A DNA stretch of 64,000 bases. It comes from Cliona cf. orientalis (Eukaryota > Porifera > Demospongiae > Clionaida > Clionaidae). The position numbers and the translations under genes are program-made. Position 1 is the first letter of the stretch. Every line of letters begins with the position of its first letter. The stretch is taken from positions 4,238,292 through 4,302,291 of the forward strand of contig OZ005697.1 of NCBI GenBank assembly GCA_963930775.1, read 5' to 3'. Below the pieces are notes generated by a model. That model was given only the letters and a program-made list of their open reading frames with translations. It was not told the origin of the DNA and did no database searches. Shown in pieces: positions 43,238-54,209 of this stretch.

Positions 43238-46056
43238 ATGTCTCAAAAATCTGAAACAAACCCTCTACTCGTGAACAGCTGCGCAGTGAAGGAAGACTCC
43301 GAAGAGTCAGAAAACGATATAAATACACTGCAGGTGGCGATCAATTCCCCCAGTACCAAACTACAGTCTCCGCTCAGAAACAAGTACACTGCGCCGCCGT
43401 GGTATAAGTATGCCACTGTGGCCGTAATTTATTACGCCGTGGCAGCTTCGTTTGGAGCTCTGGTGACAGGATGCACTCTCAGCTTCCCTTCAAGTGCTGT
43501 GCTCGACCTGACCGACTCGGAGCTGAGGAAAGAGTATAGATTTGATGAAAGGCTCTCGGATATATTTGGAGTAAGCAAGGCATGGTGTTAGATTTTAATA
43601 CCCCAGACCCTTTTTTTTTTTTTTTTGCACTCGAGCCCCGCCCCCTCAATCAAAAGGTCAAGCCTCGTCCCTTAAGGCCACTTCTACTTAATACTCTGTT
43701 TCTCGGGCCCGACCGACTCTACTTTGGAAAACTTTTGTTAGTTTTGAGGCCAGAGATCGGGTTTAATTATGTTCTGAGCATGCGCAATAGGTTATTGACC
43801 TAGGACACGCCCAGTTAATTGAACTTATTTTCATTTACAAGCTGGCCTACCGACCCTATCCTGAGGAAAGGCCAGCCCGAGAAACAGAATGTTAAATTGA
43901 AGTGGCCTAATTCTCGCACAAAGTAGCAGAGGGTGGGTCTGGAAACTGGACTAGCTATAGCTACTGTGGGCTGTGGACATTACATAATTTGATACATAAT
44001 GATCATGCTCCCCAATTTTAACAGTTACTGGGTCCATTGGGGGCTCTGTTTGGTGGTCCGATTGGAGGCTTCCTCATGGACTACTGGGGAAGAAAGCCAT
44101 CACTCTTGCTCGTCAGTCTGCCATACTTCTTTGGCTACCTCATGATGGTCTATGCTCACATGATCAACCATCCTGCATTATTCAAAGTGGTGCTCATGTT
44201 TGGACGATTTCTGACAGGAGTTGGACTTGGGTGGACTTCATCAGTAATGCCTGTAAGTGCTATTACTATAGCATCATAATTAGCAAAATAATCATTGTAT
44301 AATTATGGAGCTGCCATAGAGCAGCGAGAGGGCATGCAATGGGACTGAGAGTCATTGATTTGACTGAAAATAGTTTAATGCTAGGAGCAAGCTCAATGAA
44401 TGGACGATAACTATTATGCTTGTATGTTTTTCCATTGGCAGTATGGTATCACAGTGGCTTTTGTTAGCAAGTGCCTGTAATAATCATGGTCAGGTAGCAT
44501 TATTCTGTCATTGTAACTAGATACCCAAAGCCTGTGCTAGTTTCTCACTGACCAATACCTATAGCTGTGATCCTGTTCCCCCCCCCCCCCCCCCCCCGAT
44601 GCACATGCATACATGAAGGAGTGTTTTGACAGTTCGGCTAAAATAATTAATGGTTATGTAGAATGTACCATAGTGTCCCGGGCAAGCACCCATGCATTGA
44701 GTTTTGATTCATGGGGTCAATGTAGCAGGTGCCGTACATGCAAATGTATGGAATTTATATCCCCATGCATGCATGCAGGCCAAAATCATGAATAATATTT
44801 ATTATGTTTAAGTGCCCATGGGTGCTTACTCGGCCTACTACTATGGTATACATGTATTTATTTTTGTGGACATTTGCAAATTCATCACTGAGATTTGATG
44901 TGTGTTTGCTTGTTCCCATCCATGGTACTCTTGTACTCCATTCTTATAATATTTCTTGTATATAGGTATATGTCGCTGAAATATCACCAGCTAGACTCAG
45001 AGGAATGCTCTCTTTCTTCAGTCAGCTACTGCTCTCAGTGGGTTTACTCATTGGCTATCTACTGGGCTCCTTCCCGTCCTTCAAATATTATGATGCTGCC
45101 CTTGTTCTTGCTAGCTTAGGTATGGTTAATATGTTATTGGTACTACCAACACCTGAAACACCGCGATGGTTACTAGTCCATGGCAAGCATTCTCGTGCAG
45201 TTGCAACGTTAGAATTACTAAGGGGAAAACGTAATGATATTCGCTTGGAACTAACTGAGACAGAGAATGATATTGCCAAAACGAAGGGCTGGAAATTCTC
45301 TCAGGTGATGAAAATGGTGGTGACTAGAGCTGTCCTGGCCCCTCTCTTCATCATACTTTGTGCAGTGATATTTCAAGAGTGTGGAGGAATGTTGGCTGCC
45401 ACAACATACTCTGCTTCAATTTTCAAAGCAGCTGGCGTAAAGGCATACCGAGCGACATCGACCTATTCTACTGCAGCCGTGCAGGTAGTGGTTACTGTCG
45501 TTGCCGTATTCCTAGTGGACACCTGCGGTCGCAAGCTGCTTCTCATAGTCTCTGGAATTGGCTGTTTTATTGCAACTTTGATGCTTGGAGTACAGTTTTA
45601 TATCACAAGGCCATCACTCTGTGCCCAAACTGTGAACAACACACTCGAAGCACTCGCTACAGATGCGCCAAGTATTGACTGCAATCAACAGTTTGCTCCG
45701 ATTGCCATTGTCAGCGTGATGCTGTTCTTCTCAGCCTTCACAATAGGTTGGGGTCCCATTCCTGGGATACTTCAGGTGAATTGCTGCCTCTTCGTGTCAG
45801 AGGAGTGGCCAGTGGTATTGCCATGCTTCTCAGGTGGAGTATGGCTGCTCTGGTGTCAGGAACTTACTTTGACTTGACTAAGCTTGTAAACTCGTGGTTT
45901 GTGTGGTGGTTCTATTCGCTGGTCAACTTGCTATCTGTGGTGTTTGTGGTTGTATTTGTATTTGAGACAAAGGGCAAGAGCCTTGAGCAGATAGAAGAAC
46001 GCTTCAGAAGGAAGCGGTGTGTTCACTGTAACAGTAACTGTTGTGTACAATCTTGA
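43238..46056 (+). CDS. SLC2-family (GLUT-like) sugar transporter
   Basis: Exons: 43238-43570, 44025-44252, 44966-46056, with clean GT-AG sites, all phase 0. It is a 12-TM MFS protein of about 550 residues. After a polar N-terminus come the SLC2 signatures DYWGRKPSLL, GRFLTGVGLGWTSSVMP, then VYVAEISPARLRG, PETPRWLL, VDTCGRKLLL, GWGPIP and, at the end, ETKGKSLEQIEERF. It probably moves hexoses across the plasma or endosomal membrane (class III / trehalose-transporter-like by motif; substrate not provable). In exon 3 the frame slips near 45770: GWGPIPGIL is in one frame and ELLPLRVRGVASGIAM in the next. This is either a sequencing error or an inactivating change. MITEs sit in both introns. Confidence 0.88.
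43676..43907. mobile_element. PIF/Harbinger-type MITE in SLC2 intron 1
   Basis: The ends are GGCCACTTCTACTTAATAC and the complement ending AATTGAAGTGGCC, with TAA duplication (43673-43675, 43908-43910). A second inner inverted string is CTGTTTCTCGGGC. No coding sequence. Confidence 0.8.
44666..44848. mobile_element. TACCGTAGTGTCC-family MITE in SLC2 intron 2
   Basis: The ends are TACCATAGTGTCCCGGGCA and the complement ending ACTACTATGGTA. The core GGGGTCAATGTAGCAG matches the other family members. A poly-C tract at about 44578-44597 lies just upstream. Confidence 0.7.
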
Positions 46057-46374
46057 ACTAGACCACCTGGGGTAAGAACCTCATTATACAATAATTTTTT
46101 GTAATGGTCATCAATTATATGTTTATATATCTTGAAACTGAATGCAACATACTTTATAATAATTATTGTGGTGCATGACATCCTGTAAAGCTCATGAATA
46201 GTCATTTCTTGTGGGCACCATTGAGACAAAAATTAATGATGGCTCCAATGATACAAAATAATTATTAGATATCTGCCCAATACCCAATACCCTGTTAACT
46301 TATAGGAACATCTGGCTGTCCTAATACTCTAAGCTATTGTCACAACAAGCTGATAGATACAACACATGTGCTCA

Positions 46375-49300
46375 TCACTTCACTTTAGTCAATTTTGCTT
46401 CATGTTGAATAGTTTGTAAATCATTGAGAATCTGCTTCGTCTTTTTTGCACGCTCAGCGTCTCTGCATTGGTAAACACATTACATGCACGCAAAATTACC
46501 TTTGCAATGTTTCCTTCAGTTTTTCCTTGGCTAAGAAACTGTTATCCTTCCTAATCTCTCGTAAGGCACCCTACAAATTCAAACTCATATTATTATTATG
46601 CATACAATTGACACAAATGCCCAAGCACTTATTAGAAGCAAATATTCCTGTGCACATAATTATTCTATTTTATAGCGCATACAAGTATAGCGACCTCCAG
46701 ATGACAGAAACAATCGTATGATATTATTAATGAGGGGGGTGGTTGGGACTAATCCTCATGTACCTTGTGTACCTTCACTACCTTTGGAGCTAGAGCCGCT
46801 CATGGACAACATGTACAGCATTAAGTCTAATTGCATCAAACCTCAGGGGTTGGGGTTGGGTTCCATATTCTACCCAGTTGTCAAGCATGCTGAGTAGCTT
46901 TCCGATCAAGCTACGTAACCGTCAATTATGCATGTAACTACATTAATTTTAATGGAACGTGTCAATCGATGCCAGTATAATATATATCTCTTTGGTGTGA
47001 AGATTTTGTTTGCATGCATGGGCATTGGCTATACATGGCAGTACGGATCTAGCCTGGGCACTTACCTGGGTGGGAGGATAGACGCTCTCCATTCACGTAA
47101 CCAAAAGCACCTAGGCACTGTTGGGCACTTGCTATAGTAAATATCCCAAGCAAGCTTCTAAGTCTATAATCTCTGAGAGTGTTTTCAAGAAACCATTGAA
47201 GATATTATTACTCTTATGATTGTTATCAAAATCAAAAAATCAACTCTGGCTGTCAGCAGAGCATCACTGTACTGTATTAATCTCTGTACATGTATTTAAT
47301 AATATTATAGGGTGTGGCTCATGTGTGAATATCAAGCACTCAATCATTATCATACACTACCCAGAAAGATTAGGTGACTAGGCTTGGCTAAACGAGCACC
47401 CCTAATAGTGATTAACAGCCACTACTGGGCATGGCAGGAAGGGGGGGGGGGTAAACTTTCAACTGACCTTTTGTTCCTTCTTCACTTTGTACTTTAGTTT
47501 CTGTCTTCCTCGTGATGACTTGGCCCCTCCTCCTCCTCCTCTCTTCTGACCATCATATCTGAAGACAGAAAGTAGCATCTTGGATGAGATTTTGCTGACA
47601 TGGCATTTTATTAACATGTTGCAATAATATACCGTATTCTATTGATCAGACGCTGCAGCTACTATCGATTTCATCGCCCTAGTTTGTGCGGCACTTATTC
47701 GAGAGCGGCGTTTATTAATACCAGTAGCTGCCAGAGAGGCAATCCTTAGAGAGAAATGGTCGATTGATACCACTGATCTAGGAGATTCTGGCCCCTTTGC
47801 TGATGTAGAAGAAGATTAGAACTCGTTCTAGACTGTTTATCATGTACCTGCCATCAAAAGCGAGTCGCGAGGCATGTGCACATGTTGGAGTTCTCAAATA
47901 GTAGGCGTGGCGCAGCTACTACAGTAGAACTTCCGAATAACGGACACATTGGGAGCAGGCCTTTTGTCCTTTATATGGAGGTTGTCCCTTTACAGAAGCG
48001 GAGACAATTTACATATTAATATAATATAGTCTACACATTATGATAGCTATATAGCTAGTTAGCGTTTGCAGAGGTGACAGGAGAAAGAATCAACAGGAAA
48101 GCAGGATATGAGCTGGATTTGAGTACTGTGTATACACTTGAATTGTATCATGCATTGATGCATTAGTCTTGCCCCAGACCCACCTTCAAGATATCACCCC
48201 TCCTACAAAGGGGGGAGGGCCTGGCTAGGCTATCATGATTACGTCACTGGCCGCGAAAAGGGGTGTGGCTTCCTGGCCGTCCGCTATTTAGAAAAAAAAT
48301 TATACTGAGATGTTCAATCAATCCGTCCGTTATAGAGAATTGAGAGGTTGTCCGCTCCTCGGAGGTTCGTAATGTACTAAGTCTATGGCAAATTCAATCC
48401 GTTCCATAGCGGTTGTCCGTTATATAGTGGGTGGTCGCTCCTGGGAGGTGCAGCAATTATTCAAGAGCGGCGACTAATTGAGAGCGGTGTCTGATCGAGT
48501 GAATACGGTAACTATGACTAGAACTAGCATGCAGGGTGTACATGCACATCTATATTCGGACATGACCTTGTTTTCGTTCCAATATTGCGAGCTGAAACCA
48601 TACTGAACAGCTGAAAATAGGGCAAGCAAGGCCTAGCTACTAAACAATGGTCATGTCCAACTATCTCTGTAATTTTGACTTACATAACATCAATTTTTGG
48701 GGTATAGAATGCGATGGATTTAGGTTTCTGTCTGAGGTAGAGGGCTGTCCTGGGAATGGTAGCCACACATGATATCTCCTTGTTCACTGCTTCTAGTAAC
48801 TCCTACAGAGGGATAAAAATTTTTTAATATTATAGAACTACGCAGCAACATGCATTCTTGCCTGTATTTCCACTGGAACATTCTTCTCTTCTATTCTGTA
48901 TTATGCATAAAGATAAACAATGGGAGATTACTCCATGGAGTTATAATGCACAACGTACATTGTACATTACAATACATACATGTATGCAGTTATTAACTTA
49001 GTTCTAATTCTCGGGCAGCTCACAGTAAAAAGGAATCAACCCACTTTGCAACGTTGAGGTGGAGAGGTGAGAATAGCTCCATGAACGAGGGTAGGTCACG
49101 GTAGAGCCTCATGACTCTTGCTCCAAGAACCACCGTGTGTCTTAGAATGGCCATGGTGACTTGTGATGTTGGTAGCGAATGGCCAGAGGTATTGGCACAA
49201 CTAAGACTAGAAATCAATGAATGAAGCCTACAGATGTGAAATAAAAAAGTTCTCAATATAATATTGTACTGTACATGCATAGTGTCTGTATGCATGTACA

Positions 49301-51782
49301 TGTACTATGTTGTGCACTAAACTCTACTCACGATGGTAGACTGTCCATGTCAGTGCCTTCACCAGGTTCACTTTCAAACTCCAATACAGGACAACTTTTC
49401 AGAGAGAATGGTGGAAACACTTTACCTACATATACATACATGTACATGTACATGTACATGAGTATGTATGTGTAATATACATGTACATGCAGCAGGTTCT
49501 GATCTACACGTTGTACATGTATGTGTACCTTCTCCATTGCAGAAACAAGCAGAGCAGCTTGTCAAGTAGTTTACCACCTCTGGTATATACCGCTTGGACT
49601 TTGCAACGTACTGCATGTGTACTATAGTGAACAGCACATGCACAAGCAAAATGTCATGTACATGTACCTCAGTGAGAATGTCACACACAAGTAGTCCACA
49701 CACCATCTCTAATCTGGACTTCACCTCACACTAAAGTAGTAGATATGGTAAGCAGAGAAACTTGCATGTAGTACAGTACATGGATACAACAATTACATAC
49801 AATATACATGAACTCATTATTCCGAGATGAGCACTGACACATTAATTGTTGCATCCCCCATTTGTGTCCTCCATTAGGGGACAGGTTAGGGGAGGAGCAA
49901 GTTAGTACAACTCAAGCCAGTTCCTATCACTTTGGCCTCTGAGTGTTACATTGTACTGAATTACTAGCAATGCAAACAATTCAGGTACATGTACGATTAG
50001 CACAATCAGTCAACACATACCAGGGCAACCACTACCATAACATGCACGGATACAATAATAACATAAATACCATACCCTCGTGAAAGAGGGCCCATGGGCG
50101 GTGCACCTTACATTGGGCCAAGATTGGGGGATGGGCCGATATTCGAGGTATCAGTATCGCGTTTATACGCGAAAGAGCGCCCAGGTAAGTTTACCCACGC
50201 TGGCTTCATAATTTGAATAATAGCAGCGGCTTATACTATTGATTTCAGCCTTATTCAAGCACGGTTACCAATCCAGAGCAAGGGCGGCCGCGATACTTCA
50301 CCGTGTGTCGTTGAGTGCAGCTGTATTAAGTGGGTGTGGCTACGATAGTACGATTGTATGCTGAAACGTGGCATAAAGCTAGCTAGGCTTAGTTTTATGG
50401 CTGTTTGGCACGTTATTTATCGATCTTACATAGGATATTCAAAGTTCAGTCCTCATAAACCAGCCATTTGAGCTGCATTTTCAAGGGCAGCTACACATGG
50501 GTGCATATTCGAGTAAACAGTAGACCTTAGCATGAAATTAAGCCCAAAGTGGGGGGTGGGCCGACATTCTGTAGTGGGCCCTCTTTCGCGAGGGTACGGT
50601 ACATACATGCATGTACAGCTAGTGTACTAATAGTAACTGAATGGATTATACCTTCTGCAGTAGTTGTGCCATCAGTAGCATGGCTGGAGTGACAACAGGA
50701 TGCCGGAAATCAGACATTGGAAACACTGCACCAATCAGCTTAAATACCAACAACTGCAGCAAATATTCACATTGATCATGAAAAGGCCATTAAAAATCTC
50801 AGGTGTATACAGTAGTGGACAAAAAAAATATTGCCATTTCTCCTTCCATCCATACCACTTGTACACTTGTAAAGTGGAACACAAACATATTTCCTTGGCC
50901 CTTGACCATATTGCAATGTAATAATAATATTGAGCATGTACACACGTACACAGTCGTACTAATACGGTACGCTCACATACCTCCGCCAGGGAGGGGTATC
51001 TCGGCCGTCTTTTAGCTGCTATCCATGCTCTGTGATAGTTGCATATCGTATCTTTAAAGAATTGGCCGCTGTGGACGGGATCAGCATGGCACTGCTGGAA
51101 GATCAACCTGCACAGGTAATGCATCATAAATTAAGTCTACACACAAACATTTTTAGCAACTGTACTGGTTATCGTGCTCAACAGGGATCTATTTAGAGGA
51201 TGGGAAGCACAGGGATTTACCATCCCTGAGATTAATTTCACCCCTTAAGTCAAATGTACGTCGAGAACAGTACCAAAGCACTGATATCTGGTTTCCCCCT
51301 CCTGAGAAATTCCTGCATAATGACTTTTAATACCTTATCAACTGATCAAGTGAACGTAAATTCAATGACTGGTGTTGCCCCACTTCAATGAACTGTTGGA
51401 AGAGTTGGTCAGTGTTCAAGCTACTAGCTGATGAGGGGGATGGACTGCCACTGCTCACACCTTGGACTGGCATGATATCTTCACCAGCATCACTAGCATC
51501 AGTGGTATCATCCGAATCAGTAGTATCATCAGTATCAGTGGTATCATCAGTGTCAGTGGCATCACCAGTATCACTATCGGAGCTTTGCTCTTCTGATGAC
51601 AATGACTCCTCACACTCAGCATGTTCCCTGGGTGCTGCAGTGTTCTCCTCCTCTAGGTCTTCAAGATTGAAGTGGACTTTTCTGTCATGGGTAAGATTTG
51701 GTACATGCATGTAGTCTGCCGAAGCCTCCAGTGAGGTATCTATGGTGGGTAGTCCAGGCTTCATCCTCTGCTCTTTCTCCAC
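46375..51782 (-). CDS. NOP14: NOP14 nucleolar protein, C-terminal half only
   Basis: Twelve exons in phase: 51782-51334, 51107-50981, 50753-50652, 49730-49668, 49610-49529, 49425-49332, 49227-49024, 48895-48862, 48802-48684, 47558-47468, 46570-46500, 46462-46375. NOP14 acts in the nucleolus in 18S rRNA processing and small-subunit assembly. Family landmarks are VFPMSDFRHPVVTPAMLLM, YVAKSKRYIPEVVNYL, YRDLPSFMELFSPL and the C-terminal GALREIRKDNSFLAKEKL..RDAERAKKTKQILNDL. The first exon seen has an odd run of DTDDTTD-type repeats followed by family sequence. The usual N-terminal ~400 residues were not found, so the gene is either truncated or has small exons further right. The 34-nt exon at 48895-48862 uses a GC donor. 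Confidence 0.85.
47630..48510. mobile_element. TACCGTATTC TIR element in a NOP14 intron
   Basis: The ends are TACCGTATTCTATTGATCAG and the complement ending TGATCGAGTGAATACGGTA, with AGCGG-type subterminal repeats (GAGAGCGGCG). About 880 bp. Its middle holds strings such as CCGAATAACGGACA and GTCCGTTATA in both directions, which look like a second nested TIR element. No transposase was seen. Confidence 0.65.
50068..50601. mobile_element. TACCCTCG TIR element in a NOP14 intron
   Basis: The ends are TACCATACCCTCGTGAAAGA and the complement ending CTTTCGCGAGGGTACGGTA, followed inward by GGGCCC on both sides. About 534 bp, non-coding. Confidence 0.7.
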
Positions 51783-51854
51783 CTGTGAGATATAGAGTAC
51801 ATGTAGCTACCAAGAGTGCACAACTACAATGCAACAGCAAGAAATTATGATATA

Positions 51855-52013
51855 TATCGTAGTGTCCTAGGCAAGCACCCACTCCTGGGTAAGCGCCCAT
51901 GTACCACATTTCAAGGGTTAAATGTACCAGCTTCTAAACTAATGTATGGAATTTGTGCGGGCCAGAATTGTTTAAGTGTCCATGGGCGCTTGCCTACCCG
52001 GGATAGTATGGTA
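51855..52013. mobile_element. TACCGTAGTGTCC-family MITE
   Basis: TATCGTAGTGTCCTAGGCA at the left and the complement ending GGGATAGTATGGTA at the right, with the GTAAGCGCCCATGTACC core. It lies just upstream of the first NOP14 exon seen. Confidence 0.7.
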
Positions 52014-52019
52014 CTATCA

Positions 52020-53040
52020 AAGCGATAATGAGTTGCAATAGGACAAAATGACTGTTGTAATAGTAGCTACTGTGGCAGTGCCATCCCCCAATGAAGACAT
52101 GTTTGGGTGGGGTCACTAAAACTCTCCTTTGTCAAAAAATTGTCTATAGCTACTTGGCACTTGTAGGGACATGGTACATGTACCGTAGAATCCCACGATT
52201 ACGCTCGCCCCCCTAATTCACTTGCTGAGTTTCGGTATGTGATTGGTTAGTAGCTATAAAGCCCATGTAGCTACGCAATAAGAATGGTGGACAAAAAATT
52301 AATGACATTGTGTATGCAAGGGTTCAATACCAATAGTATGAGTTTAATTTCCCCTGTCTTTTCTGTCGCTGCTCTACGGCTGATTTAGAGAAGAAGGTAG
52401 CTAGCTACTAGCTATGTGAGATCAGAGATGATAATATGAAAGTTACTCTGGATCGTCAATAAAGGCGTGCTGTAGGCAGGGGTCGTTTTTTTTTGTTTTT
52501 TTTGTATGTGTGTGTGTGGGGGGGGGGTGACAATGGAACCGTTTCTCCTTAATTGATTACAGCTGGACCAAATTAAAGTTATTTTTAGGCTTATAGAATT
52601 GTGTCACATATCCTTCTTTTGATGTCAATAAATCCTACAAGCATATAGTAAAAGACAATGATTACGTTCACTACATTATTGTTTGTTGCTATACTGGCAT
52701 GGGGGTCTGGGTGTTCCTAAGAGCAGTACTTACATACTGTAAACCTGGTCCTGGAAATGTGCGCTAGTCCCTCCTATGATACAACCTTGAAGGAGTCTGG
52801 ACAGTGCCCTTTCAATCAGATGCAGAAACTAAGTCACATGATAATAATTTCGATTAATACTTTGTACTCTAGTAATTGATGCATACATGCAAGATGCCGA
52901 AACTAGAAGCAATGTTGGTAGCTAGCAGTGAAGTATAAAGGTGAATCTGTTGTAAATTTTGTTTGAGGAGCTTGTGTGGGAGACTAACTTAACCCATGCT
53001 TCAAATGTATCCCCTCATAGGCTGTGATTGTTGTGAATTA
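52020..53040. other. Intergenic or unresolved 5' side of NOP14
   Basis: No recognised gene. A minus-strand open stretch at about 52831-52735 (FLHLIERALSRLLQGC) is followed by a good donor (AGTAT|GTAAGT) and might be a small exon, but its acceptor is weak and it does not match NOP14. A T-run and a G-run lie at about 52487-52527. Confidence 0.4.
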
Positions 53041-53044
53041 TTAA

Positions 53045-53394
53045 CATAGGCTCCAACTGTCCCGGAATCTCCGGGACAGTCCCGGATTTGTAGTCTCTGT
53101 CCCGGGTCCCGGAAGGACTTAGCGTAGTTGCATTGTTTGTCCCGGATGCTGGCAATGCTGTATATACCGCCATAGATGATATTGTACTGACGTATAACCA
53201 CTTCAGCCTCGTCCCCAGGCCTTCTCATAGAAGGCCTGGGGACAAGGCTATAACCACTTACACAGGCACTTTGGGTACCAGGTATAAGTGGGAGTGTCTG
53301 GGGCGGGGTTGCACTAATGAGAGGTGTGGCTTCCGCATTTATGCGCAATGTGATATGTGTCCCTGAAGCTTGCCTGGAAAAGTTGGAGCCTATG
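53045..53394. mobile_element. CATAGGCTCCAACT TIR element
   Basis: The ends are CATAGGCTCCAACT and AGTTGGAGCCTATG, with a perfect 6-bp duplication TATTAA (53039-53044, 53395-53400). Near the left end is a CCCGG-rich stretch (GTCCCGGAATCTCCGGGAC). The centre contains a fold-back (CCTCGTCCCCAGGCCTTCT and its complement, 53206-53250) resembling TAGTCTCG ends. Confidence 0.75.
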
Positions 53395-54209
53395 TATTAA
53401 AATTTATAGGAAACCTCTTTGAACTGGTTTTGATAAATCTGGTATCATTCTTGTTCCACAATAAAGCCTGACTGACTTTTAAAAATTCATTGTGCATGGT
53501 CTTGTAACCGTTTTGTCCTGTTCTGTAACTGATATTATTCATAAGAAACTGATAGGTACTGAATGCAACACTTACATACATGAAGCCTTAAAAATGACAT
53601 TTTGTGTGTTATATACATTTTAGCTCATGTGACTGCATGGACCAACAGAACTGCCTTTAGTGTTCTTTTGTCTATCATTTGTCGTCATAAAAAAAATGTT
53701 TCCCGATCACACGTTTTAGATCCATTCTTTAGCCATTGTTTGCATCAACCGGTAAAAAAAAGGGAGTAAAATGATGTTCCTGAAATGCTTGATAAAGTTC
53801 TAAAATTGTACTTTTGAATAGTCACACCTATCAACCTCACCCACTCAAGCTACATGTTTGTTGCACGGGTAAAGTCACCTATAGATTAATACTACTATTT
53901 AATAGCGAGACTTTAAATTAAAAGATGGTCCTCGTAGAACGCCTATTCATAGTTTACTCACAGAGTATGCTGTAGAGAGCATTACTTCAAAACTATCACT
54001 AAAATCACATACAAAGCAAATTATAGAGTACTAATGACATTGTGTGGTTTGGATGTTTTTTTTATCATATTGGTGTACTAGAATAGCACCAAACTACTGT
54101 GACCACATGCAAGCAGAGCTGCACAGTATGTACAATAATAATGTTCGCAATAATTGGTAAGTGCACATGCAGTACACAACTGTGTTTGGTTTAATGGATA
54201 TAATATAAC

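Noticed and set aside
51388-51714. 108-codon plus-strand frame rich in Ser/Val
   Set aside because: It is the antisense of the Asp/Thr-repeat NOP14 exon.
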